A stretch of 64,000 nt of DNA, from contig CM019068.1 of the NCBI GenBank assembly GCA_009667805.1, positions 7,187,733-7,251,732 of the forward strand, in the 5' to 3' direction. This stretch comes from Leptobrachium leishanense. Lineage: Eukaryota > Chordata > Amphibia > Anura > Megophryidae. Both the position numbers and the translations under genes were made by a program. Position 1 is the stretch's first letter, and each line of letters begins with the position of its first letter. The notes beneath the pieces are model-generated. The model did not search any database, was not told the DNA's origin, and was given only the letters and a program-made list of their open reading frames with translations. Below are positions 10,401 through 25,400 of the stretch, piece by piece.

Positions 10401-13400
10401 TTGTGGAGCTGTCTCTGCCGGCTTCTGTGCAAAGAGGAGAATCCTTGGATCTCAAGGCATCTGTGTTTAACTACATGTCCCACGCGCTCCAGGTGACCAC
10501 GCTAGATCTGTGACCCAACAATGTCACAATCCACACAATGTCACAATCCCTTATTCCCAATAAGATACTTAGACTAGAAGAAAGAAAACTGTAAAAGTTG
10601 TGATTTAGGTCTAAAACACAAAGCAAAGAGCAATGGGGCCACAGTCACATACGGCAGGAGCCCGGGACACTGTGTCAGGTCATAACGGTCATGAGGGTCA
10701 TAGAGGTCCAATTCTGTCCCCTGGTTCTAAGATTTATAAGGAGTTACGAGAAAACTGTTCTATTTCAAAAGGTATAAATGGGATTCATTGCATCATAACG
10801 TCTGTGAGCGCTGTGTGTGTGTAACACAGAGATAATCCGTGTATCCCTCCATCCTCACGCGGCGCGGCGGCAGAAGACACCATTTTTAATTCCTCTTTTG
10901 GATAGAAGCTCCACTGATGAAGCTGCAAAACATACTGGAAATGGAAAAACTGACCTGTATGAAGATCTGCAAACCTGTCCAGAGTCAATTTAACATGTTC
11001 AGATCAGACGAGGTCAAAGGCTGGAAAAGTGACCAAAGAAGGAAAGATGGCGGCTGACACACATAAACTGATATGTCTGTGTTACACACAATACACAGAG
11101 AGGACACAATACAGAGAGTCTGGGATTCACTGATATGTCTGCATTAAACATAATACACAGAGAGGACACAATACAGGGAGTCTGGGATATACTGATATGT
11201 CTGCGCTACACATAATACACAGAGAGGACACAATACAGGGAGTCTGGGATTCACTGATATGTCTGCATTAAACATAATACACAGAGAGGACACAATACAG
11301 GGAGTCTGGGATATACTGATATGTCTGCGCTACACATAATACACAGAGAGGACACAATACAGGGAGTCTGGGATTCACTGATATGTCTGCATTAAACATA
11401 ATACACAGAGAGGACACAATACAGAGAGTCTGGGATTCACTGATATGTCTGCATTAAACACAATACACAGAGAGGACACAATACAGGGAGTCTGGGATAT
11501 ACTGATATGTCTGCATTAAACACAATACACAGAGAGGACACAATACAGAGAGTCTGGGATTCACTGATATGTCTGCGTTACACATAATACACAGAGAGGA
11601 CACAATACAGGGAGTCTGGGATATACTGATATGTCTGCGTTACACATAATACACAGAGATGACACAATACAGGGAGTCTGGGATTCACTGATATGTCTGC
11701 ATTAAACACATTACACAGAGAGGACACAATACAGAGAGTCTGGGATTCACTGATATGTCTGCGTTACACACAATACACAGAGAGGACACAATACAGGGAT
11801 CCTGGGATTTACTGATATGTCTGCGTTACACATAATACACAGAGAGGACACAATACAGGGATCCTGGGATTTACTGATATGTCTGCGTTACACATAATAC
11901 ACAGAGAGGACACAATACAGGGATCCTGGGATTTACTGATATGTCTGCGTTACACATAATACACAGAGAGGACACAATACAGGGATCCTGGGATTTACTG
12001 ATATGTCTGCGTTACACATAATACACAGAGATGATACAATACAGGGATTTTGGGATTCACTGATATGTCTGCGTTACACATAATACAGAGAGGACACAAT
12101 ACAGGGAGTCTGGGATTCACTGATATGTCTGCGTTACACACAATACACAGAGAGGACACAATACAGGGAGCCTGGGATTTACTGATATGTCTGCGTTACA
12201 CATAATACACAGAGATGATACAATACAGGGATTCTGGGATTCACTGATATGTCTGTGTTACACATAAAACACAGAGAGGACACAATACAGGGAGTCTGGG
12301 ATTTACTGATATGTCTGCGTTACACACAATACACAGAGAGGACACATTACAGGGAGTCTGGGATTTACTGATATGTCTGCGTTACACACAATACACAGAG
12401 AGGCATTCAGTATTAGTGCAACATAATGCACAGCACGAGGTAACAGTTAATTGTATTGATATTTTTCCCTCCTGCTCTTTCTCTCTTATTTCTTTATCCA
12501 TGTTCCGGGGTTCCCATACTTTTCCTCTCGTTAGCTGGAGGTGGCACTGTCTGACTCTGAAGATGTCCGCATGAAGGACGCTAGCAGCAAAGTGAAATCC
12601 TTCTGTCTTTGTGCCGGTGAGAAGAAGACGGTGTCTTGGCCGGTGACCCTGAACAGGATAGGTAAGACAGCGAATCAATGTGTAAATCCAGGTTTCCTCC
12701 ATACGGAGCCAATGGTCGCAAACCTCACACATTGTGTCTCTGTGTGTTACTCCAGGAAAAGTGAACATTACGATTTCATCTCAAGCTTTGAGCAGCCAGG
12801 AGTCGTGCCGGGGGCAGGAGATAGCGCTCCCCGAGAAAGGCCGGAGGGATACAGTCATACAGCCATTGCTGGTGAAGGTGAGGATCTTATCCCACCTCTG
12901 GGCTGGTGTCCCCTGTAATCCCTAGATTCTCCTATACGTTTGACGGGGAATCTGGATTATAAATAAAGACACGGAGGCGAATATTATGCTTAAACTCTCC
13001 TTTACTGAAGCATAGCAGCAAAGAAAAATACAATAACGTTTTTAATTTGGGACAAAGAAAAAAAGTTTTTTGTAAACAGAACATAAATTGTACAGAACCA
13101 ATAATAACAGGACAGTCCAAACAGTAGCCAATCAGCAGTCATCAGCGGGCATAAATTCCTGGGCTGCGCTAACCACTCCCTCTTTTCTTGGATGTAGCCA
13201 TCACGAAGATCCTTTGAATAGTAGAAAGGAAAACGAGCGGAGGAAACAGAAGGTGATTCGGACCTTTGTATTATGTACCTGGAACCGGAGAAAGAGAATC
13301 TGAAGATTAATACCATGAAAGAATCAGAAATTCATTTGGAAGTCATGAGACACAGACTTAATATGATTAACCTAACCATAACCTGAAGTGTAGCTTACCC

Positions 13401-16400
13401 TGGGTAGGGTAAATGTTTGTGGTGTAATACCCAAATATGGGTGGGATAATATTCGCTTCCGTGTCTTTATTTATAATCCAGATTCCCCGTCAAACGTATA
13501 GGAGAATCTAGGGATTATACAGCAAGACACGGAGGCTTCATATTATGCTTCTTGAAAGCTTAATTAATAAAAGAATGTGCAAAGTGAATAATAGGTTTAA
13601 AATAAAACTCTTTAAAAGTTGAATCATTTGACCAATTAGCAGTTTTTATGACATCTTCTAATCTACAACCCTGAGCCATTTCCGTAGAGGCTACCGCACT
13701 CCGAGAGGAATGGGCCCCAAACACAGAGACGTCAATACCAGCTTCTGCCATAATCCACTTAACCCATCTAGCCAAGGTAGTGGAAGAAACCGGATGGTAA
13801 GGTTTCGTCATAGTAAGAAATAAGCGATCGAAAGACGGGAGACGATAAGGGGCTGTAACCCTCTCGTATTCTTGTAAACATGATACAGGACATAAATTTG
13901 GTCTTTGGGGAAAAGCTGGATAAAAAACGTGAGAAATGGCAGTTTTTGTGCGTCTAGAAATGGAAAAAGCTAACCCACCTGGGGTAAAGGAACGTCCTGA
14001 TAAATCGAGAGCACGGACGTCAGAGACCCTTTTACATGAGATTAGGCATAACAGCACGGCTAATTTACCTGACAATTGCTTGATTGATAATTCTGTGTTG
14101 GGAGGCCATTGATCCAGAAAATCCAACATTACATTTACGTCCCATGTGAAAGTGTAACGTGAACGAGGAGGACGTTTTAAACGAATACCATTAAGTAATC
14201 TGCATACCAATCTATGTTGACCCACAGGGATACCATCGATACTGGGATGATATGATGAGATAGCAGACCTGAAATTATTGATAGTACGATATGCCCTGCC
14301 TTCTTCAAACAATGAGGTGAGAAACTGAAGAATATCTTCTATAGGAGCTGAAAAGGAATCAACCTGTTGCCCAAACACCAAGTGACCCAGCAGTTCCAAT
14401 AGTAACGATATCGTTTTCTAGTACCTGGTGCCCAAGTGCTGGAGAGTAAATCGGAAGTAGCTTCCGAAATTCGAGAGCAAACGAGAGGTTTCCCGATACT
14501 TTCCATGCGATGAGGCGAAACGAAGGAACAGACAGAGCGTTGTGTAACGTGTTCTCCGGATCCTGTAGAGGAACAGGGTTCGCCCGGAGGATCCGAGGGA
14601 CATCCACTGATAGCTTCAACAGCTGGGGAAACCACGGTTGTGTCGTCCACCATGGAGTGATCAGAACGAACGTTGATCGATTGGATCGAATTATCTGAAC
14701 AATCCTGGAAATCAGGAGGAACAAAGGAAATGCATTAAGGGTTCCCTGAGGCCAGGTTTGACAGAAAGCGTCTGTTCCTAACGCTTCTGGATCTGGCCTC
14801 CAACTGAAATAATGTGGTAACTGTGTAATCAAACGAGAAGCAAAGAGGTCTACTGTAAACGGACCCCATAGGGACGATAAAGATTGGAATATAATTCTGT
14901 CTAACCTCCAATCACTGCGGTCTACTAAATGTCTGGAATTCCAGTATGCCACGATGTTGCATAACCCCGGAATGAATTGGGCCTTCACTGTAATGTTGTT
15001 GGAAGACAAACTCCCCAAAACCTTTTGGACATCTCTGACAATTGTTTTGACCTGGGACCACCTAAATGATTTATGTGTGTTACTGCAGAGAAATTGTCCA
15101 TGCGGAGTAACACTGAATGGAAAATTCTGTATAGCGAATAAACCAGCTAGGAGTTCTAGAACATTTATGTGTAAGGAGGCTTCTGCCAAAGCCCATCTGC
15201 CTCCAGTGGATATCGAACCTAGCCGCGCGCTCCAACCATAATTGCTGGCGTCGGAATCTATAATTACCTCTGGTTGAGGAGGGAAAAAGGAATGACCGTT
15301 CCAAGTACCTATGTGATCCCTCCACCACCGAAGTTCTATTCGCGAGTCTTTGTCTAGGGAAATCAGATCCGAATAAAGCATTCCTTGTCGTAGACATGAT
15401 GCTTTGAGCCTTTGCAGGGCTCAATAATAGAGGGGTCCTGGAAATACTGCTTGAATTGATGCTGAAAGCATCCCCAGCAGGCGAGCCAGAGCCCTCAGAG
15501 GAAACATCGGTCGTGAAGACAACCTTCTTACTTCCCTTCGAATCTGAAGGACTTTCACAGTCGGGAGACTGAGAGACATAAGAACTGAATCTACTAGAAA
15601 GCCTAGAAATTCTATATTCCTGGCTGGTTCCAGGCTGGATTTTTCCTAGTTGATCATGAAACCTAGGCTCGTTAATAAAGTGATCGTCAAATCGCGATGA
15701 ATCATAATCACGGAAATATCCTGAGCCATAAGAAGTATATCGTCCAGATATACAATCAAACGAACTCCTTTGGTCCTTAAAAACGAGACCACCAGTTTCA
15801 TAATCTTTGTGAAACATCTGGGGGCCGACGAAAGGCCGAATGGAAGGGACTTGAAGCGCCATAGATGGCCATTCCAGAGGAATTGGAGATAATTCCTCCT
15901 GTGTTCCGCCATTGGTATCGTCAAATAGGCATCTTTGAGGTCTATCTTGACCATCCAATCGCCTGGACACAGATTGTCCTTCAACTTTGGAATACCCTCC
16001 ATCTTGAAGTGGTAATAAGAAACAAACTCGTTTAGGCTTTTTAAATTTATTACCGGACGAAAGTCGCCCCCTTTCTTTTGCACCAGAAATATGTTGCTTA
16101 CAAATACCGGGACTGGTGGAAACACCTTTTCTATAGCGTCTTTTTGGAATAAATCCAAGATTTCTTGGTCTATCAAATGACTGTGGTCTGGAGTCATAAA
16201 CAGTGGTAGAGGCATACATGTCTGAACTGGTAACACATCGAATTCTATGGTGTGACCCATAATCGTATTTAGCACCCACAGGTCTGAAGTGATCTGGCGC
16301 CAATTTGGGAAAAAAAGATTGGACTCTGCCCCCTATTGGGGTTTGGAAAAAACATTGGTTGTTTACCATACTCACCGGCATAAGGTGGTCTATGAGAGCC

Positions 16401-19400
16401 TTGGAAGAATCTAGTTCGACCTGGTCTGGCTCGTTGTGGGAAGAAATTCCCTTGTCCAGATGTTCCTTGCTGGCTCTGGTCGACTGTAGACTGAAAGAAG
16501 CCTCGGTTATGGGATTGTGGGTTCTGGCCGGGAAAGCAGCCTCTACTTTTCCAGGCCCGGTCAAAAATTTTGTTGGGAATAGCACATTTCATTGAAGATC
16601 GAACCTTATTGATGGTTGAAAAAGAGTTAGCCTTAGAGCTCATCTGCTTGATAAAGTCCTCTGCAAAAGGCAACCATTAGCCTCAAGGCCAGGTTTCTTA
16701 TTGGCCATTGATACCAATTTTGGTTCGATACGTAAAATAATGGAACGTCTACGCTCCGTAGAGATAGCCGAATTGGCGATACCAAGGACACAGACCATTC
16801 GTTGTACCCAACCTCAATACTCGAAGAGATCAGGTCTATTATTTTCTAAGAGGTAATGCTCAATGGCATTAAACAATTTTGTCAATGGACCCAAAATGTC
16901 CAGCAATTTGTCTTGACACGTTTTCAGTGTCGCTTCCAAGCCTTTCTTGGGGTTCCAACCAGTCTTCTGGAGGAATTCCACTATATCTTCATTAACCTCC
17001 GGTGCCAAAGCAGCGTCAGAGGCCAATGTTGGTCGTGGGCATTTAGCCTTAGGTTTGTTGCGGGTCTTTGTGTCAAATGGTTTACGGATACAACCTTCAA
17101 TGTAATTCGCCACATGCTCCAATGGAGCCCATTCAGATGACAGTGGATGTGTGAGCAGCTCCGGAACAAACATTGCTCGCCCCAGACCATCTAATGGGGC
17201 TGCCTCATCCTGAGGTGAAACGGAGCCTTCAGAGTCGCCCGGTGCCCACTCATAATCGCTGGAATCTGAAAATTCTTCACTTTTTTCAGCCTCTGAACTA
17301 GAAACCTCAGAACTGCTTGAGCTAGTATCAGCTCGTCTGGCCCGTTTCAACACGCGTTTTTTTGCCTCGCGGGTAGGCCTCCGCTTGCGTGACTTTTCAC
17401 TCTTGCAAGTATGTTTCCTTGGCGTCTGGGATTTACCAGGCTTTTCTACAACCGTTTTTTTAGGGAGACGGCTAACTCCCTCATAAGGAGTAAAGGGTAC
17501 TCCACCCTCACGGGCTGACCAGTACCTGTCTGAGGTGTTTGGTCTTGCAGATTCTGAGTTCAAATTTTGTCTGTCAGCATTTTGCGCACTAAATACCTTT
17601 AAAGTGTATTTTTGAAGTTAGAGGACATGAGGGCAATGGCAGACATCACCTCAGCAGAAGCGGAGCTCTGTTTAGAAGTCATGGGGCTTTCTTCACCCGA
17701 CATTGCAATCTAAAGACACAGTAACAGTGTGAAAAATCACTGAAACAATGTTGCCAGTTCCCTCAGCACGAGCCCACAGTGTGAGGGAGCAAACTGAGGA
17801 GAAATTGACGCCCCTTTACAAAATGGCGCGAAACCGCGCCCCTTATGTTAAATGGCGCGGCCACTGAGTGAATAGATAATGCGGCCGCGCCCAGAGAGAA
17901 AGAGGCAACTACAAAGCCGGTCGTGAAAACAAAAGGAGCCACCCCTAATGAATGCGGCCAGGAAGCGTCCCACTCCCTAGCAAAGCGCACAGCAGCAGGC
18001 GGCAACCTCCCCCACGAAGTACCGCAAATGAAAAAACGGGACCGAGGGGACACAAAACCGGCGATAAATTGCGCCTTAAATAAGAGACCACAGAAATATA
18101 AATATATATACACTATATATCTCCTAAAGCAAATAAATTGCAGTAGCAATAGAGAGAAGTACTTAGCTGTATAGCAGCAAAGAAAAGAGGGCGTGGTTAT
18201 CACAGTTTTGGAATTTATGCCTGCTGATTGGCTACTGTTTGGACTGTCCTGTTATTATTGGTTCTGTACAATTTCTGTTCTGTTTACAAAAAAACTTTTA
18301 TTCTTTGTCCCAAATTAAAAACTTTATTGTATTTTTCTTTGCTGCTATGGTTCAGTAAAGGAGAGTTTAAGCATAATATGAAGCCTCCGTGTCTTGGTGT
18401 ATAATCAGCAGCTCCCACAGATCTGATTTTATGTGATAAAGAGTGAGAGATCTAAGCTTGTCTTGTGTTCTCCTGTCATAAAGAAGGCCTCGACACTCCA
18501 TAACTTCTTGAATTTATTGGAGGTTCATTGATACTGAGACAATGTTTCAACCCAACAGAGTCTTTCTTAAAACTCTTTGTTGAGGCGAAACTTTATATCT
18601 ATGATTTTGCAGTAATTTAGCCTTACAGAAGAAGCCATCGCTGAAACTGAATCTGGATCTGGCCTCTCCTGGGATATGTCGACACCCATTGTAAGATTTT
18701 TGCCATCTATAGAGAGCGTTTGCTGCCACTTATAACTTGCAACATACATGTCTTGTGTTTTCTGCAGCCGGAAGGAACCATGGTGGAAAAGACACACAAC
18801 TCCCTGCTTATATGTGACGGTAAATGATATTCCTTTGGGGTATTTATAGATACGGTATAAGGTTAAAGTTCTAATAGTTCAGCAATCACTTTGGAAACCA
18901 GTGGAATGTTACCGCTGTTTGCTCCATTAATTAAGAATTTGTTCATTTATTGATAATTAGGAATAAATTTAAGTTTATTCTTGGGGTTTGTGGGTGTTTG
19001 TGAGAATACAATTTTTGCCCTTTTTTGTTATGCTCAGTGTTGAGGAGTGGCATTTTTTCATTATGGTCAGTGTCGGGGATTGCTGCTCCTGGCATTAGGT
19101 TCAGTGTTGAGGACTAGGATGGTGTTTCTTCATTATGTTCACACATGTTGAGCGGTTGAAGGACAGTGTTTCTGGCACTATATTCAGTGTTTAAGGGTTG
19201 AAGTTTGGCGTTTCTGCTATTGTGTTCTGTGTTGAGGGGAGGGGGACAGTGTTTCTGCCATTATCTTCAGTGTTGAGGTAATGATGTTTCCGCCATTATG
19301 TTCCGTATTGAGAGACAGTTTTTCTGCCATTATGTTCAATGTTGGGTAATGATGTTTCTGCCATTTTGTTCAGTGTTGATGGGTTGAGGGACAGTATTTC

Positions 19401-22400
19401 TGCCACTATTTGCATTGTTGAGGGTTTGGGGGCAGCATTTATACCATTATGCTCAGTTTTGAGGGGTTGAGTGTTGCATTTCTCCTATTATGTTCAGTGT
19501 TGGGGATGGAGTTTTTTTAAGTATGTTCAGTGTCGAGTTGGGGACAGTGTCTCTGCCATTTTGTTAAGGCACCAGGGATGGTGATTCTGCCATTATATTC
19601 AGAGTGAGGAGATGGGGGATGGTGTTTTTGCCATTATGTTCAGTGTTGAGGGGATGGGGATGGTGTTTCTGCTATTATGTTCAGTGTTGAGGGGATGGTG
19701 TTTCTGCCATTGTGTTGAGGGATGGAGTTTTTTCGAGTATGTTCTGTGTTGAGTTGCGGACGGTGTCTCTGCCATTATGTCATGGGTTAGGGATGGCGAT
19801 TCTGCCATTATAATCAGTGGTGAGGAGATGGGGATGATGTTTTTGCCATTATGTGCAGTGGTGTGGGATTGTATTTCTGCCATTAGGTTCAGTGTTGGGG
19901 AGATCAGGGATGGAGTTTCTGCCATTGTGTTCAGTGTTGAGGGGATGGGGATAGTATTTCTTCCATTGTGTTAAGATTTGAGGGGATGGGGTTGTGTTTC
20001 TGCCATTGTGTTAAGTGTTGATGGGATGGGGATTGTGTTTCTGCCATTGTGTTTAGTGTTGGAGAGATCAGGGATGGTGTTTCTGCTATTATGTTCAGCG
20101 TTGAGGGATGGGGATAGTGTTTCTACCATTGTGTTCAGTGTTGAGGGGATGGGGATAGTGTTTCTGCCATTGTGTTCAGTGTTGAGGTGATCGTGTTTCT
20201 GCCATTGTGTTCATTGTTGAGGGATGGACTTTTTCAGTATGTTCTGTGTTCAGTTGGGGATGGTTTCTCTGCCATTATGTCAAGGGGTTAGGGATGGTGA
20301 TTCTGCCATTATAATCAGTGGTGAGTAGTGATGGGCCGAACACCCCTGTGTTCGGTTTGCATTCGAACACGAACGTTTGAAAAAGTTCGGATTCGAACAC
20401 GAACACGATTCGAACTCAATGCAAGTCAATGGGACTCAAACGTTCGATTTTTAGAGTAGCCTGCAAGAGGGCATATATGTAAGATATTTGCCATAAAAGG
20501 TGTATGGGGGTCCGGGTAGTGCCCCGGGGGACAGGAAACAAGGACCAAAAGTTTTTAAAAAAAGTTTTTAAAGGAACAGTGATTTTTCCATGAAGTAAGG
20601 GTTAAAAATAAAAATGAAAAATTCCTTCAAATATCGTGCCTAGGAGGTCCCCATATCCTGCCCGTGAAGTGGCGGATTTGAAGGATGTATAGAAACATTT
20701 AAAAACAAAAAAATTACATTTCAAATGACGGTAAATGGCTTTCCTTTAATCTATTCATAAACAACTGCTTGGGGCGACAGCCTGTATGAAAAGAGGAGAC
20801 GTTTTAGGACACGTAGAACAAGTTTAGAGATTTTTTGGCTAAATTATGGTGAAACTTATGCAGGCTTTGGATGAAAGTAACAACAGGTGCATTAAAATTG
20901 GACCTTTGGTGCCAGCTAGTGCCTTCACACCGCAACCCCTCTGAGGTATTGTGGAAGAGTGCAGTGGTGGACCCTGCAGTCAAATATTACAAAGATATGA
21001 TTCTGGTACAAGTGTCAGTGGCAGTGCACCCAAATATTACTGCGCTATAGTGTATGGCAGGATGGAAGCGCACCAGCAGTAACAAGCAGCGGAATATACC
21101 AGACAGGGTCACAGAGTAGTTGTAGTAACAAAACCGGGTCACCAACGTTTAGGCACTAGTACTGCGCTACTGTATATGGCGAGATTTGGTGCACACCAGT
21201 AGCATCAGGAGGCAAACAGAACAGGCAGGGAGTACACAAAGAGAATAGTCAAATGGCAGGCAAAGCCAGCAACAGATTGGGTCCTCAGAACAAGCAGGCT
21301 CAGTAACAAGTTTACAAACTGATTCAGTAAACTAGCGATGCGGGAATGAAACTCCACAGCAAGGCAAGGTGTATAGCGCGCGCTCCTGATTTAAAGGTCC
21401 TGGCGGCTCTGCGTCATCAAGCCACTCCCTGCGCCCTGATCACTCACAGCTGCGCCGTGTGCCGCCGGAGCTCCTGGCATTCGGCCACCCGGGGCCCTGG
21501 ATGTCACAATATTACAATCCAAACGCAAATGGGTTAAGTAACCAAATTTGTAAGAAGAAGAATTAATGCAGCATATGAATCCTCACACTGCCGGGCAGCA
21601 CCTTTACAGTATAATAATGCAGCATATGAATCCTCACACTGCCGGGCAGCACCTTTATAGTATAATAATGCAGCATATCAATCCTCACACTGCCGGGCAG
21701 CACTTCTACAGTCTGATGCTAGCTTTAACGAGCTTTAAAGATATGCTAGCTTTAAGATATGCTATTAGTATAGCGGGGAAGCCGGCTGTGCATTTTGCAT
21801 CGCTAACTAAAGAGACTGGAGTATTGCTTGTTGTGTTAAGCTCGAGTAGCTACGAAATTGTGAGTTGTGGTCGCTGGGGACGGTTGGGTAAGCGAGTGGC
21901 GGATTGTTGTCCGCGTAGTCATTATCTGGGACTAGGATAGACAGATAGTGGGTTGCTTAGCCCTGCATCTTTCGCTGCGACGCGCGTAGTGTTCAAGGGA
22001 ACTGGTGGCAGCGTAACTAATAGAATAAGAAAGTGGCCACAGGGATTGTGGGAAACGTAGTCACTACCTAATTCAAGAGAAGATTGGTACTGCGTTGCAA
22101 TCCTGGGACCACTTTATTGCTCTCTACGTGCCTGTTGCGAGAGAAAGTGTGCGGGGACGGATAGGTAAGCGAGCGCGCAGGGATTGTTGTCCATGCAGTC
22201 ACTATCTGGGTCTAGGATAGACAGATAGTGAGCGGCTTAACCCGGCGTCTTTCGCAGCAGCGCACGTAGTTGCCTTGACAGGAGGCTGCTCTTGTTTGTG
22301 GATCCAGGAATCAGGTGAGTATTAGAAAGAAAAAAGAAAAAGTTTTATTTTTTGTTCCAGGGGACATTTAAAAATGTCCTCGGATTTATTTATTTTTTTA

Positions 22401-25400
22401 AAAAAATGTGTCGCCTTACCTTAGCCTGGTGGTCAGTGGGGGCTCCCTGGATCCTGGTTGGGGGGTGTCTGCCGTGGCTCCCTCCCTGAGCCACCTCTCT
22501 GCCACATGCACCCGGCCGGCCAGCCCACACAGTCGCAGCTCTGTAATCCTGCGGCCTCATGCTCCTCAAAGGGTCCTTGGGAGGCCCCGTGGGCTGTCCT
22601 CTACAGTGCCTGATTAGAGGGCCTCGCCTGCCTGATGTTTTAGCAACAAGAATGTTTTATCCCATAGGCTTCAATGTTAAAAATATTCCCGTTTTAATTC
22701 AATATCTAATAAACCATTGCTTATAATATTCTGCAGTAAAGAGTCTCTTTATTTTTAGATTATTTTTTAGGATTTTTTAAGCATTTTTTTAAAAAAAATC
22801 ATTTTTTTTTAACTTTTGGCAAACGCCCCAAACAGTTTGATGTTCGAGAACTTTCGAATTGCCAATGTTCGAATCATATTCATGTTTGAATCGAACCAAA
22901 CGCCCATCCCTAGTGGTGAGGAGATGGGGATGGTGTTTTTTCCATTACGTGCAGTGGTGTGGGATTGCATTTCTGCCAGTCTGCCATTATGTTCAGGGTT
23001 GGGGGATCAGGGATGGAGTTTCTGCCATTATGTTCAGTGTTGAGGGGATGGGGATAGTGTTTCTACCATTGTGTTCAGTGTTGAGGGGATGGAGTGGTTT
23101 TTCTGCCATTGTGTTCAGTGTTGAGGGATGGGGATAGTGTTTCTACCATTGTGTTCAGTGTTGAGGGAATGGGGATGGTGTTTCTGCCATTGTGTTCAGT
23201 GTTGAGGGAATGGGGATGGTGTTTCTGCCATTGTGTTCAATGTTGAGGGAATGGGGATGGGGTTTCTGCCAATGTGTTCAGTGTTGAGGGGATGGGGTTT
23301 GTGTTTCATTCAATGACCAGCCTGTAAAGGGGGGTGATGGGGTTGGGAGCAGAGAGATACTGTATATTTGGGATCTGAGACACTGCAGGAGAATCCTCTG
23401 CACACACACTTCATACAATCTCTGTGACTGGGGGGGGGGGTTACGTCTCCTGATTACGCACAGCCTTACCTTATTACCTTGGTGCACTATACACAGGGAG
23501 CCCTGTAGAGGAGCAGGTGAAGCTAGAGCTGCCAGAGAATTGCGTGGAAGGATCAGAGAAAGCGTTTATAAGTGTGTTTGGTGAGTAACAAACCTGGACA
23601 CCTGTTAACCTAAAATGCTGTGTAAAACGCAGTGGTGTATTTAGGTTTTGTGCTGCCCTAGGCCTGACTAAACTCGTGCACCCCCTAATTTAAATTTGAC
23701 GCACCCCTTCCTGTCAAGGGCACACCTCTTCCTGGTTAATCCCCACCCTTCCTCTTTAAGCTCCACCTTTTCCTCTTAGAGCTCCGCCTTTTCCTCTCTT
23801 TATATTAAAAGTGGATACCAAGTGCCTACTTGTATATTTTGTATACCATTTCAAATGTATCTATTGAGATAAAGAAAATTATGAAATGTTTAAATTCAAG
23901 TATTTTTACAAAGAACAGCCACGCATGTCAAGTAAACGGGATCACAGCCGCTCTAATTGGTGGAACAATAAAATCCACAGAAACGTGCACTGCATATGAG
24001 CGTATCACAGAGCTGCATAGCAATAAAACCCACAGAAATGGGCACTGTGTATGAGCATATCACAGAACTGCACAGCAATAAAACACACAGTAATATGCAG
24101 TGTGTATCACAGAATCCACAGCAATAAAACTCCCAGCAATGCAATGTGCGGTGTGTATGAGTGCATCAGAATTCACAGCAATAAAACTCACAGCAATGCA
24201 ATGTGTGGTGTGTGTCAGCGTATCAGAATCCACAGCAATAAAACTCCCAGCAATGCAATGTGCGGTGTGTGTGAGTGCATCAGAATCCACTGCAATAAAA
24301 CTCCCAGCAATGCAATGTGTGGTGTGTATGAGTGCATCAGAATCCACTGCAATAAAACTCCCAGCAAACCGAGTGTGTATGAGCACACAGCAATTATTTA
24401 TTCTACATTTACCGGCCTCTGTCCGCGGTAGGGCTGTGTGCAGAGTCAGCAGGGACTGTGTACAGACTCAGGAGGTCCCTCCAGGCCACGTTAGGATCAC
24501 GGCTGTGCCTGTGCATGGAGCCATCTTGTCAGCAGTGGGGTGCCACTGCCAGAGGGTGCACCGTGGCTTTGATTCCCTTCCCGGTGGGTGTTCAGTCTAG
24601 AATAGAGTGACAGTCCATGTTAACGAAAGGGCGGGCAGCTGCGTGCATGCATGTCACGTGGTTCAGCCAGTCAGGCACGCAAGCAGCCTCACCAGGAGCC
24701 AGGCAGCTCAATGACAAATTTCTATCACTGCAGTGCTGGTTAAGGAAAGGTCCACTTTAAATAGCAGTAAGCAGACAGGGCTTCATATTCTGCTGAAACC
24801 TCCCCCCTTTACCTGCCGTTTACTGTCATCTTCTCTCTCTGGACACAAATCACATCCCCCTCCCCTCTCTCCTAGAGCTGCTGCAGGGCAGGGGAGGAGC
24901 TATGGAGGGAGGAGAGGGGATTTTTATTCTATTCGATTTTATTCCGTATGCAAACGCCATGCTCCGCTGCTCGTTGTTTGAGAACACAGCTCAAAGTTGA
25001 CACACAGTGACAGTGGCACCTCCTAGTACCCCCTAATGACACCCCAATAATCACTGGTACCTGGGGCGGCCCGCCCTCCGCCACTCCTCTAAGTACACCA
25101 CTGCTCTGGTGATATGCTCACACACAAGTTTGGCGAACTGCCAGCAAGTACGGTGCTGTTTGAAGGCAGTGCAAATCCCCATAGAGAAGTAATGGTTAAT
25201 CTATTCAGAGAACACCAAACAGCAGAGGAATATCAGTGAAATGCCCTGATGTTCGGTGGTTTCAATCAGCAGGTTTATTCAGGCGAACCCCATAGGTTTC
25301 AATGTTAAAAATATTCCCGTTTTTTTATGCAATATCAAATAAACCATTTATTATTTTAATCTGCAGTAAAAAGTCTTTATTTATTTATTGGGGTTTTTTT

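Larger units (their letters stand above)
12919..18406 (-). mobile_element. DIRS-type tyrosine-recombinase retrotransposon, defective
   Basis: The element of about 5.5 kb lies antisense in the intron, beginning about 40 bp after the donor at 12878. Order on the minus strand is gag-like ORF, reverse transcriptase/RNase H ORF, tyrosine recombinase. The outer ends are inverted repeats (about 12966-13165 against 18195-18400). An internal complementary region near 13455-13545 carries the reverse complement of the extreme left end joined to the extreme right end, which is the diagnostic DIRS arrangement. No target duplication is evident, as expected for recombinase integration. All three coding regions carry stops or frameshifts. 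Confidence 0.93.

Noticed and set aside
12382..12768. Minus-strand 128-codon ORF over two MG7 exons
   Set aside because: Antisense shadow of the exons 12535-12661 and 12756-12877.
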